DNA of 6,960 nt from Fusobacterium sp. (GTDB taxonomy: Bacteria; Fusobacteriota; Fusobacteriia; Fusobacteriales; Fusobacteriaceae), in the NCBI GenBank assembly GCA_020024855.1, contig JAHHTB010000092.1, forward strand, positions 1 through 6,960, read 5' to 3'. Shown one piece after another: positions 1-5,973 of this stretch; the stretch's first letter is position 1; each line of letters begins with the position of its first letter. The translations under genes were made by a program, and so were the position numbers. The notes under the pieces were generated by a model. That model saw only the letters and a list, made by a program, of their open reading frames with translations, did no database searches and was not told where the DNA came from.

Positions 1-524
1 ATATTTTAAAATCTGGGGAAGAAAGCATACTATATTATTATAAAAATTGTAAAAATTTATTCAATAAGATAAAAGATATAGAGATAAAACTTTCTTTTGT
101 TGAAGAAAAATATATTCTTGAGGGAATAATAGACCTTGTTGTAGAAAAAGATGGGGAAATTCAAATAATAGATTTTAAAACAGGAAAGAGAAATGAAAAT
201 GAAAAAATATATATAAATCAGCTTGAAATTTATGCTTATCTTTTAAAAGGAAAATATGGAAAAGAGATAAAAAAAGGTAAGCTATATTATTTGGGAGAAA
301 AAGAAAATAGGATAACAGAGATTAATTTTTCCAGAGAAAAACTCTCTAATGCTATAAAAAGTTTTAATGATACAGCAGAGAGAATACTAAGAGAGGATTT
401 TGAATGTTACTTTGATGAAAAGAAAGAGTTTTGTAAGTCTTGTATGCTTAGAGAGATTTGTAAAAATGAGAAGATTGAAAAAGAAATAAATGATACAGAG
501 GGGAATAATGATGTTTGTAGATAA
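1..524 (+). CDS. RecB/AddB-like PD-(D/E)XK nuclease C-terminus with Fe-S cysteines (5' end outside window)
   Basis: The open frame runs in from the left edge (first whole codon at 3) to TAA at 522-524, giving 173 visible residues; an internal ATG at 291 is not the start. Seen: a RecB-family nuclease core, with GIIDLV (Asp about residue 44), IIDFKTGK (Asp 57 and Lys 59, the DxK metal/catalytic pair) and QLEIYAYLL (the Q-x3-Y motif). The C-terminus has Cys 144, 147 and 153 in a C-x2-C-x5-C pattern. Known of the family: in AddB and Cas4-like nucleases these three cysteines plus one far upstream bind a 4Fe-4S cluster; the fourth would lie outside the window. The protein therefore probably processes DNA ends in recombination or repair, either as AddB, a UvrD/RecB-type helicase-nuclease, or a stand-alone nuclease. 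The missing N-terminus prevents a choice. The stop overlaps the start of pgeF, suggesting one transcript with translational coupling. Confidence 0.8.
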   Translation, partial: ILKSGEESILYYYKNCKNLFNKIKDIEIKLSFVEEKYILEGIIDLVVEKDGEIQIIDFKTGKRNENEKIYINQLEIYAYLLKGKYGKEIKKGKLYYLGEKENRITEINFSREKLSNAIKSFNDTAERILREDFECYFDEKKEFCKSCMLREICKNEKIEKEINDTEGNNDVCR

Positions 525-1251
525 GGAAAAATATTTTGAAATAGATGATTTTAAAAAATTTGGTGTGGAAGCTCTTTACACAACAAAGGACATAGGAAAT
601 ATTGATACTCTTTTTAAAGATGAAGAAAAAAGTGGTGAGAATATTTATAAATGTTTTGGGAAAAAAGATAGTATAGTTATCTATGCAAAACAAACTCATA
701 CTAATAAGGTTATTGATATAGATGAAAAAACAGATAAGTATTTTTATGAAGAAGTAGATGGGTTTATTTCAAAAAGAAAAGATGTAGTTCTTATGACACA
801 GTATGCTGATTGTCTACCTATATTTTTATATGATAAGGTTAATCATGTGATAGGTGTATGTCATTCTGGTTGGAAAGGTTCTTTTCAAGAGATAGGAGTA
901 AAAACTATTGAGCTTATGGAAGAAAAATATAGTTCTTCAAGAGAAAATATTTTAGTTGCTCTAGGAATAGGAATTTCATGTGAAAAATATGAAGTTGGTG
1001 TAGAGTTTTATGAAAATTTTAAAAATAATTTTTCAAAAGAGATTGTAGAAAATTCATTTAAATTTTTTGAAGATGATAATAAGTGGCATTTTGATAATAC
1101 TGAATTTAATAGATTAAATCTTATAAAAAATGGAATTTTATCTGAGAATATAATAGTTTCAAAAGAATGTACTTATAAGAATAATAGGTTTCATTCATTT
1201 AGAAGAGATAAAAACAGTATGAGAAATGCAGGAATAATATTTTTTAAATAA
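508..1251 (+). CDS. pgeF: PgeF/YfiH/YlmD laccase-domain polyphenol oxidase-like protein (purine nucleoside phosphorylase/adenosine deaminase family)
   Basis: From the ATG at 508 the product is 247 residues, normal for the family. Seen: QTHTNKV (His 64), EEVDGFIS, then TQYADCLP (Cys 102), VCHSGWKG (His 119), LGIGISCEKYEVG, and C-terminal FHSFRRDK...RNAGI. His 64, Cys 102 and His 119 match the zinc-binding active-site triad of the family. Known: members were first described as laccases; purified bacterial and human (LACC1) members have purine nucleoside phosphorylase and adenosine deaminase activity, and E. coli PgeF affects peptidoglycan precursor editing. No signal peptide is seen, so it should be cytoplasmic. 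Start choice: AGAGGGG at 497-503 fits ATG 508 or 511 better than the in-frame ATG at 490, which lies upstream of it. The gene overlaps the preceding nuclease gene by 14-17 bases, so the two are probably cotranscribed. A hairpin terminator follows directly. Confidence 0.9.
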   Translation: MMFVDKEKYFEIDDFKKFGVEALYTTKDIGNIDTLFKDEEKSGENIYKCFGKKDSIVIYAKQTHTNKVIDIDEKTDKYFYEEVDGFISKRKDVVLMTQYADCLPIFLYDKVNHVIGVCHSGWKGSFQEIGVKTIELMEEKYSSSRENILVALGIGISCEKYEVGVEFYENFKNNFSKEIVENSFKFFEDDNKWHFDNTEFNRLNLIKNGILSENIIVSKECTYKNNRFHSFRRDKNSMRNAGIIFFK

Positions 1252-1258
1252 GATAAAG

Positions 1259-1292
1259 AAAGGGCTGTTGCACAAAGGTACAAAGCCCTTTT
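1259..1292. terminator. Terminator after pgeF, possibly bidirectional
   Basis: AAAGGGCT (1259-1266) pairs perfectly with AGCCCTTT (1284-1291). A further 3-bp TTG/CAA helix beyond a bulged G leaves a 10-base loop. A short T run follows on the + strand. On the - strand the stem is followed by a T-rich stretch (TTCTTTATCTTATT). It sits between the ends of two convergent genes, so it probably stops both. Confidence 0.75.
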
Positions 1293-1318
1293 ATAAATTA
1301 CTAATAAATAAAAAATTA

Positions 1319-2008
1319 TTAAATATCACTTAGAACTTTTATTACTTTTCCAACTGCATGGAAATTTTCTCCCGGTCCAATGTAGATAGGAGCATAGTTA
1401 GGGTTATCACTTATTAAAGCAATATAATTTTTAGTTATTTTAAGTCTTTTTACATATGCTTGATCATCTATAAAGAAAGCACCAATCTCTCCATTTCTAA
1501 TCTCTATATTTTTTTTACAGATTATAATAGAACCATTTTTAATAGTAGGCTCCATAGAGTCCCCAACAACATTTACAGCAAAAAGACTATTGCTATTTCT
1601 CAATCCTGGTAAAACAATATAATCTGTAATTTCTTCATCACTAAAAGCTCCCAGCCCAGCAGATATTCTCTCAAAAAGAGGAATAGCATTTTCAGAGTTA
1701 CCTAAAAAATTTTGCATATTATTTTTATTTTGTATTCTTATTTCATTTTCAAGTTTATTTAAAGTATCAAGTATAACTTGTGGAGTTCTTTCAATAGCAG
1801 CAAGATAAAACATTTGTTTTTTCTCCTCAGAGTTAAGTTCTAATACAGTGGCTATTCTTTCTAAAATTTCTTTACTAGGAGGATTTTTAACTTCTCCTCT
1901 TTCAATAGAATTAAAATATGATTGAGTTATATTAACAAGTTTAGAAAATTTATTTTGACTATATCCTAGTTGTTCTCTTCTTGATTTTAAAAAAGTAATA
2001 AAATCCAT
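1319..2008 (-). CDS. XRE-family (Cro/CI-type) repressor with C-terminal S24 LexA-like autoprotease domain
   Basis: 229 residues. Seen: an N-terminal helix-turn-helix at about residues 5-57, with the recognition region in SQNKFSKLVNITQSYFNSIERG, followed by a polar linker (about 60-105). The C-terminal S24 peptidase domain has GDSMEPTIKNG (Ser 151) and AYVKRL (Lys 187), the Ser-Lys dyad. A candidate self-cleavage Ala-Gly lies at 117-118 in ISAGLG. The A-G/Ser/Lys spacing (34 and 36 residues) is close to LexA's (35 and 37). Known: such proteins dimerise through the C-terminal domain and repress promoters; RecA-ssDNA filaments trigger cleavage and derepression. Inference: this is a DNA-damage-responsive or otherwise cleavable local repressor controlling itself and the divergent small gene. 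No phage genes surround it, so it is either domesticated or a chromosomal regulator. AGGAGGT at 2014-2020, 5 bases from the ATG, fixes the start. It is not classical LexA, which has a winged helix. Confidence 0.9.
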   Translation of the reverse strand: MDFITFLKSRREQLGYSQNKFSKLVNITQSYFNSIERGEVKNPPSKEILERIATVLELNSEEKKQMFYLAAIERTPQVILDTLNKLENEIRIQNKNNMQNFLGNSENAIPLFERISAGLGAFSDEEITDYIVLPGLRNSNSLFAVNVVGDSMEPTIKNGSIIICKKNIEIRNGEIGAFFIDDQAYVKRLKITKNYIALISDNPNYAPIYIGPGENFHAVGKVIKVLSDI

Positions 2009-2031
2009 ATTGTACCTCCTTACATTTATTC

Positions 2032-2048
2032 ATAGTTAATTGTACTAT
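2032..2048. promoter_or_regulatory. Candidate operator dyad over the repressor promoter
   Basis: ATAGT and ACTAT form an inverted repeat with a 7-base spacer, covering the predicted -10 box of the repressor gene. Its right part, TAATTGTACTAT (2037-2048), resembles TAATTGGTATAT (2109-2120) at the -10 of the divergent promoter, matching 9 of 12 bases. This is the position expected of an autorepression site. In DNA this AT-rich such matches arise by chance, so the call is tentative. Confidence 0.35.
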
Positions 2049-2067
2049 AAATTTTAATAGAATGCAA
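2039..2067 (-). promoter_or_regulatory. Probable promoter of the S24 repressor gene
   Basis: On the - strand, TTGCAT (2067-2062) and TACAAT (2044-2039) are separated by exactly 17 bases, about 30 bases upstream of the ATG and ahead of the AGGAGGT site. The -10 matches 5 of 6 consensus bases and the -35 only 3 of 6. An overlapping TATAGT (2049-2044) is an alternative -10. Confidence 0.5.
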
Positions 2068-2083
2068 GAAAACAAAAAAACTA

Positions 2084-2112
2084 TTGACAAATATAGGTAA
2101 CAATATTATAAT
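2084..2112 (+). promoter_or_regulatory. Perfect-consensus sigma-70-type promoter for the 71-aa gene
   Basis: TTGACA (2084-2089) and TATAAT (2107-2112) are separated by exactly 17 bases: both hexamers and the spacing are ideal. Transcription should start near 2119, giving a leader of about 58 bases before the ATG at 2177. A promoter this strong ahead of a tiny gene and divergent from a repressor suggests it is normally held off and released by an inducing signal. Confidence 0.85.
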
Positions 2113-2117
2113 TGGTA
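2098..2117. promoter_or_regulatory. Candidate operator dyad across the -10 of the strong promoter
   Basis: TAACAAT (2098-2104) and ATTGGTA (2111-2117) form an imperfect dyad (6 of 7 positions pair) around a 6-base centre that overlaps TATAAT. A protein bound here would block RNA polymerase. The divergently encoded S24 repressor is the obvious candidate, but no binding consensus is known to me for it. Confidence 0.35.
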
Positions 2118-2176
2118 TATATAAAAAAAGATAACTTAATGATGAAATTAGATAAAAATTTTATGGAGGTAAAGAT

Positions 2177-2392
2177 ATGAAAATACTTATAAAAGATAGA
2201 AAATGGAATATATTTGTAGGTAATGTGGTTCTAGTTTGTGATATACATGAAAAAAATGGTATTTTTAGTATTGAATTTCCATATGAAGATAAGATTGTTT
2301 CTCTTAAAAGTAATAATATAGATAGAACTTTACAATATTTAGAAAGTACTTTCTTAAAAAAAGAATTACAAGTAAGCCAAAAAAGTGCATAA
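2177..2392 (+). CDS. Small protein of unknown function (71 aa), divergent from the S24 repressor
   Basis: I do not recognise this protein. It has no signal peptide, membrane segment or cysteine motif (a single Cys at residue 21). The first two thirds alternate hydrophobic and charged residues in short stretches (KILIKD, WNIFVGNVVLVCDI, GIFSIEF, KIVSL), suggesting a small beta-rich fold. Residues about 48-65 (DRTLQYLESTFLKKEL) look like an amphipathic helix, and the tail is polar. Support for a real gene: a strong GGAGGT at 2165-2170 spaced 6 bases from ATG, a perfect promoter upstream, and an intrinsic terminator 17 bases after the stop. It therefore forms a complete monocistronic unit. Its divergence from a cleavable-type repressor suggests that it is the repressor's target, perhaps a stress-induced effector or antirepressor; that is inference only. 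Confidence 0.75.
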   Translation: MKILIKDRKWNIFVGNVVLVCDIHEKNGIFSIEFPYEDKIVSLKSNNIDRTLQYLESTFLKKELQVSQKSA

Positions 2393-2408
2393 TAAAATCT
2401 CAATAAAG

Positions 2409-2435
2409 TCTGAAACATTTTGTTTCAGATTTTTT
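2409..2435 (+). terminator. Intrinsic terminator of the 71-aa gene
   Basis: TCTGAAACA (2409-2417) pairs perfectly with TGTTTCAGA (2421-2429) around a TTT loop, followed by six T residues (2430-2435). This is a textbook rho-independent terminator. Confidence 0.9.
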
Positions 2436-2470
2436 ATATCTTATCTATTTTTATAGATAAGATATAAAAA
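2431..2470. repeat. 18-bp perfect inverted repeat with TTTT loop, between two terminators
   Basis: Bases 2431-2448 are the exact reverse complement of 2453-2470, with a 4-base TTTT loop. The outer ends of its arms are the T tract of the preceding + strand terminator and, on the opposite strand, the T tract of the cobQ terminator. It could be an extra transcription barrier in both directions, a protein site, or a cruciform-forming sequence. No function can be assigned. Confidence 0.7.
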
Positions 2471-2500
2471 GAGCTAAAAATTAATAAATTTTAGCTCTTT
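2463..2500 (-). terminator. Intrinsic terminator of cobQ
   Basis: AAAGAGCTAAAA (2468-2479) and TTTTAGCTCTTT (2489-2500) form a perfect 12-bp stem with a 9-base loop. Reading the - strand, it starts a few bases after the cobQ stop and is followed by a T-rich tract (complement of 2463-2470). Confidence 0.88.
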
Positions 2501-2506
2501 AAGGTA

Positions 2507-4006
2507 TTATTTTAAAATAGAATAAATTTTATCCATATCAAGATGTGTTCTCATTATTTTTGCAAGTCTTTTATACTCTTTTTCTTTATATGTTTCAAGG
2601 CTCATAAAATCAAATATAGGTGAAAGCCCCTTATTTGTTCTAATTTTATTTAATAATTTTCTTGTAAATTTTGGTGAATCAAAAATTCCATGAATGTATG
2701 TTCCTATTATATTATCACGGCAAACAAGACTAAATCCACCATCTTCTACTACAGAATAACTATTATCTCCTGTTGTAACACCTTGATGAATTTCATATCC
2801 ATTTATTTTCATTCCATTGAAATCTTCAAGAATTCCTGTACAATTTTGAAGAACTTTATTAACCTGTTTTGTATATTTTTTACTTTCCATCTTTGTTGTG
2901 ATGTCAAGTAATCCAAGTCCCTCTATTTTTAAGTATGAACTTTCAACTTGCTCTAAATCTTTAATACTTTTTCCAAGCATTTGAAAACCACTGTGGATAC
3001 CTATAATAATTTTTCCCATATCAGCAAGTTCCTTTATTTTCTGTGCTATTTTTCTTTCTTTTATAAGGCTAAAATCATATATAGCATTTTTACTTCCAGG
3101 AAGAATAATCACATCAAAATTATCATTAAGTTGATCAGCAGTTTCAATATATTGTATATTTACATCATCATACATAAGGAGAGATGTAAAATCAGTTGAA
3201 TTAGATAGTTTATCAAATTTTATAATAGCTATATTAATCTCTTTATCATGTGGGTGTGATGAAAGAGAGTCGTATGTGTAGCTATCTTCTTTTTCAAGAT
3301 TAATTTTGGTAAATGGTATAACTCCAAGACAAGGAACATCAATTCCATGCTTTTTTAGAGCTTCGTCCATCTGTGCTATTCCACTTTCAAGAAGTGATTC
3401 ATCTCCTCTAAATTTATTTATAATATAACCTTTTATTCTATCTCTATCAGCCTCATCAAGAAGCATAATTGTTCCATAGATAGAAGCAAAAACTCCACCT
3501 CTTTCAATATCTCCTATAAGGATAACAGGGGCATTTACAAGTTCTGCCATACCCATATTAACAAGGTCAACATCTCTTAAATTTATTTCAGCAGGACTAC
3601 CAGCTCCTTCAAGAACTCCAATTTCAAATTCTTTTTTTAATTTATTATAATTTTTAAGAGCAATCTTTTTAAATTTTTCAGAATTACTATAATACTCTTG
3701 AGCGTTCATATTTTTAAAAGGAACTCCCTCAATAATTACTTGAGAACAATCTTCAGAACCTGTTGGTTTAAGAAGAATAGGATTCATAAAAACACGAGGG
3801 ATAGCATTACCAGCTTCTGCTTGGACTACTTGAGCTCTACTCATTTCTTTTCCATCTATGTCAACAAAAGAGTTAAGAGCCATATTTTGAGATTTAAAAG
3901 GTGCAACCTTATATCCGTCTTGAGAAAAAATTCTGCATAGACCAGCAGTAAGTATTGACTTTCCAACAGACGAACCTGTACCTTGTAACATTATTTTTTT
4001 ATGCAT
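2507..4006 (-). CDS. cobQ: Cobyric acid synthase CobQ/CbiP with Cys-to-His change at the glutaminase nucleophile
   Basis: 499 residues, the usual CobQ length. The enzyme makes cobyric acid by ATP-dependent amidation of the b, d, e and g side chains of adenosylcobyrinic acid a,c-diamide in cobalamin synthesis. Seen: an N-terminal synthetase domain (about 1-230) with P-loop GTGSSVGKS (9-17), CRIF, KSQNMALNS (38-46), LEGAGSPAEINL (132-143), NMGMAELV and GDIERGGVFASIYGT (165-179). The C-terminal class I amidotransferase domain (about 255-445) has ILPGSKN (301-307), YEIHQG and GTYIHG (His 439, the expected catalytic His). Oddity: the nucleophile elbow, normally GICGGYQMLG, reads GIHSGFQMLG, so His 338 replaces the catalytic Cys. 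Glutamine hydrolysis should be lost; ammonia may be the nitrogen donor, or the protein may have another role. The start is supported by GAGGTG at 4011-4016. It stands alone here, with no other cobalamin gene visible and terminators on both sides. Confidence 0.9.
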   Translation of the reverse strand: MHKKIMLQGTGSSVGKSILTAGLCRIFSQDGYKVAPFKSQNMALNSFVDIDGKEMSRAQVVQAEAGNAIPRVFMNPILLKPTGSEDCSQVIIEGVPFKNMNAQEYYSNSEKFKKIALKNYNKLKKEFEIGVLEGAGSPAEINLRDVDLVNMGMAELVNAPVILIGDIERGGVFASIYGTIMLLDEADRDRIKGYIINKFRGDESLLESGIAQMDEALKKHGIDVPCLGVIPFTKINLEKEDSYTYDSLSSHPHDKEINIAIIKFDKLSNSTDFTSLLMYDDVNIQYIETADQLNDNFDVIILPGSKNAIYDFSLIKERKIAQKIKELADMGKIIIGIHSGFQMLGKSIKDLEQVESSYLKIEGLGLLDITTKMESKKYTKQVNKVLQNCTGILEDFNGMKINGYEIHQGVTTGDNSYSVVEDGGFSLVCRDNIIGTYIHGIFDSPKFTRKLLNKIRTNKGLSPIFDFMSLETYKEKEYKRLAKIMRTHLDMDKIYSILK

Positions 4007-4050
4007 TTAACACCTCTATAAAAACTAAATTTAATATTCTTCACGTATAT

Positions 4051-4079
4051 AGTATAATATAAATTTTTATAAAAATGAA
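4051..4079 (-). promoter_or_regulatory. Weak candidate promoter for cobQ
   Basis: On the - strand, TTCATT (4079-4074) and TATACT (4056-4051) are 17 bases apart, between the ptsI terminator and the cobQ start. The -10 is fair and the -35 is poor. The strong upstream terminator implies that cobQ needs its own promoter; in this AT-rich gap the exact hexamers are uncertain. Confidence 0.35.
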
Positions 4080-4106
4080 TTTTTTTTTATGATAATTAAA
4101 ATAAAA

Positions 4107-4150
4107 GCAAAATAAAAGAGGGTGGAAAAACCACACCTCTTTTATTTTGT
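4107..4150 (-). terminator. Strong intrinsic terminator of ptsI
   Basis: The long stem pairs 4108-4121 with 4136-4149 (CAAAATAAAAGAGG side). After one bulged A, 4122-4125 (GTGG) pairs with 4131-4134 (CCAC) around an AAAAA loop. On the - strand the GC-containing upper stem is followed by T-rich sequence, so it ends ptsI transcription. The long T/A-rich arms may also make it work on the + strand. Confidence 0.85.
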
Positions 4151-4166
4151 ACTTACGGACTATAAG

Positions 4167-5897
4167 TTATTTTCCATAAGCTGTTTTATTGAACTCTGCT
4201 ACTACTTCTAATACTTCTTCAGCAGTTGTCTGCTCAAGAACCCTTTCTACTAATTTTTCACATTCTTTTTTATCAAGTGACATGATATTTTTCTTAATTT
4301 TAGGAACAGAAATAGCTGACATAGAGTAAGCATCTAGTCCCATTCCAAATAAAATTGCAGTAGCATTTTCATCACCAGCAAACTCTCCACACATAGAGAT
4401 AGTTATACCTCCAGCATGAGCACCGTCGATGGCACATTTTATTGCCTGTAATACAGCAGGATTATATGAGTTATATAAGTGAGATATTTGTTCATTTCCT
4501 CTGTCTACAGCTAATGTATATTGTGTTAAGTCATTAGTACCTATTGAGAAGAAGTCGCATTCTTTAGCAAAAGAAGCAGCTCTAAAACATACAGCAGGAG
4601 TTTCTACCATTATTCCAAGCTGAATATTTTCATCAAATGAAACACCTTCATTTCTTAATTCTTCCATACATTCCTTAAGAATAGCTCTTGCTTTTCTCAC
4701 TTCAGCAAGAGAGATTATCATAGGAAGCATGATTTTTATATATCCAAATGCAGAAGCTCTTAATAAAGCTCTAAATTGTGTTTTTAAAATTTCAGGTCTA
4801 TCAAGACAAACTCTTAAAGCTCTCCAACCTAAGAAAGGATTTTCTTCTTTTGGAAGTTGCATATATGGAAGAGATTTATCTCCACCAATATCCATAGTTC
4901 TAATTGTTACAGGTTTTCCTTCTAGTGCTTCAGCAACAGCTTTGTATGCTTCAAATTGTTCTTCTTCACTAGGGAATCTATCATTATTCATAAATAGGAA
5001 TTCTGTTCTATAAAGTCCAATTCCTTGAGCTCCATTTCTTAAAAGTCCTGGAACATCTTTTGGAGAACCTATATTTGCCCAAGCTCCAACCTTAATTCCA
5101 TCTTTAGAGATAGCATCTTTATCTTTTAATTGTTTTAAAAGTTCTTTTTCTCTAAGGAATTCAGCTCTCTTTTCATTATAAACTTTTAATTCATCTTCGT
5201 TAGGATCAAGAATAACAACACCTTCAATAGCATCAACTATTATATCCATACCAGTTGCAACATCAGAACAGATAGAACCAGTTCCTACAACAGCAGGAAG
5301 TTCAAGTGATCTAGCCATAATAGAAGAGTGAGCTGTTTTTCCACCGATTTCAGTAACAAAAGCTATAACATTTTCAAGATCAAGTTGAGCTGTATCAGAT
5401 GGAGTAAGATCTTTAGTTATTACAACAGAATCTTTAGGAAGATTAGATAAATCTACAATTTCAGTTCCTGTAACATTATAAAGCCATCTTTTTCCAATGT
5501 CTTTTAAGTCAGCAGCTCTTTCTCTTAAATAAGGATCCTCAAGATTTGCAAGCATTTCACAATATCCATTTATCCCTTGTTCAAGAGCATTTTCAGCTGT
5601 TATACTTTCATCTTCAATAAGCTCAATAACTTCATCAAAAAGATCTTCATCTTCTAAAAGAGTTATATGTCCATCAAAGATAGCAGCTTTATCTTCACCT
5701 AGATTTTTTGCTGTTTTTTCTCTTATAGCAAGAAGTTGAGCCTTACTCATTTCTCTTCCATGAAGAAGTTTATCTTTCTCAATTTCAAGGTTTTTTGCTT
5801 CATTTCTATCAATAAAAAGTTCATTTTCTTTATATAAGTAAACTTTTCCAATAGAAATACCTGGAGATGCAGGGATTCCGTTTATTATTTTACCCAT
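4167..5897 (-). CDS. ptsI: PTS enzyme I (phosphoenolpyruvate-protein phosphotransferase)
   Basis: 576 residues, full length. Cytoplasmic enzyme I takes phosphate from phosphoenolpyruvate onto a histidine and passes it to HPr, the first step for every PTS sugar. Seen in order: N-terminal GIPASPGISIGK (7-18); an HPr-binding helical region (about 30-145); the phosphohistidine site GGKTAHSSIMARS with His 190; then the PEP-binding TIM-barrel domain with GLYRTEFLF (Arg 297), TIRTMDIGGDK (Arg 333), VETPA (Glu 432), GTNDLTQY (Asp 456) and SMCGEFAGD (Cys 503, the proton donor). All catalytic residues are present and nothing suggests damage. The likely binding site AAGGAAGG (5914-5907) lies 9 bases before the ATG. 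It follows ptsH by 86 bases, but an intrinsic terminator lies in that gap, so expression probably depends on read-through from ptsH. Confidence 0.97.
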   Translation of the reverse strand: MGKIINGIPASPGISIGKVYLYKENELFIDRNEAKNLEIEKDKLLHGREMSKAQLLAIREKTAKNLGEDKAAIFDGHITLLEDEDLFDEVIELIEDESITAENALEQGINGYCEMLANLEDPYLRERAADLKDIGKRWLYNVTGTEIVDLSNLPKDSVVITKDLTPSDTAQLDLENVIAFVTEIGGKTAHSSIMARSLELPAVVGTGSICSDVATGMDIIVDAIEGVVILDPNEDELKVYNEKRAEFLREKELLKQLKDKDAISKDGIKVGAWANIGSPKDVPGLLRNGAQGIGLYRTEFLFMNNDRFPSEEEQFEAYKAVAEALEGKPVTIRTMDIGGDKSLPYMQLPKEENPFLGWRALRVCLDRPEILKTQFRALLRASAFGYIKIMLPMIISLAEVRKARAILKECMEELRNEGVSFDENIQLGIMVETPAVCFRAASFAKECDFFSIGTNDLTQYTLAVDRGNEQISHLYNSYNPAVLQAIKCAIDGAHAGGITISMCGEFAGDENATAILFGMGLDAYSMSAISVPKIKKNIMSLDKKECEKLVERVLEQTTAEEVLEVVAEFNKTAYGK

Positions 5898-5935
5898 AGT
5901 TAAATACCTTCCTTTATATTTAGAGTGGAATATTT

Positions 5936-5973
5936 AAAAAAAGAGAGGAATAGAATTTACAATATTCCTCTCT
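5936..5973 (-). terminator. Intrinsic terminator between ptsH and ptsI
   Basis: AGAGAGGAATA (5942-5952) pairs perfectly with TATTCCTCTCT (5963-5973), giving 11 bp with a 10-base loop. On the - strand the stem is followed at once by six T residues (5941-5936). It begins 10 bases after the ptsH stop and ends about 38 bases before the ptsI ATG. That leaves no obvious room for a separate full promoter, so it probably acts as a partial terminator that lowers ptsI relative to ptsH. Confidence 0.85.

Noticed and set aside
490..507. Earlier pgeF start at ATG 490
   Set aside because: The only good ribosome binding site, AGAGGGG at 497-503, lies downstream of this ATG and is well spaced for ATG 508 or 511. 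The extra six residues add no conserved sequence.
448..699. 83-codon frame on the - strand
   Set aside because: It lies opposite the end of the nuclease gene and the start of pgeF, has no ribosome binding site, and encodes low-complexity Phe/Ile-rich sequence typical of the antisense of AT-rich genes.
1319..2008. Calling the S24 repressor LexA
   Set aside because: Its DNA-binding domain is a Cro/CI-type HTH with SQNKFSKLVNITQSYFN, not LexA's winged helix; only the C-terminal protease domain is shared.
2161..2418. 85-codon frame on the - strand opposite the small gene
   Set aside because: The + strand frame has a perfect promoter, strong SD and terminator; the - strand frame has none and runs into the terminator stem.
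1319..2500. Prophage remnant or mobile element around the repressor
   Set aside because: There is no integrase, transposase, structural gene, target-site repeat or tRNA nearby, and base composition matches the flanks.
2690..3940. Three + strand frames (2690-2911, 2981-3199, 3698-3940) inside cobQ
   Set aside because: They are antisense to conserved CobQ motifs and show no protein-like features or start signals.
4007..4106. Cobalamin riboswitch upstream of cobQ
   Set aside because: Only about 100 bases lie between the ptsI terminator and the cobQ start. The region is nearly all A/T with no B12-box-like GC-rich conserved segments; a cobalamin aptamer is much longer.
4729..5013. 94-codon + strand frame inside ptsI
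   Set aside because: It is antisense to conserved enzyme I active-site sequence; no ribosome binding site or recognisable domain.
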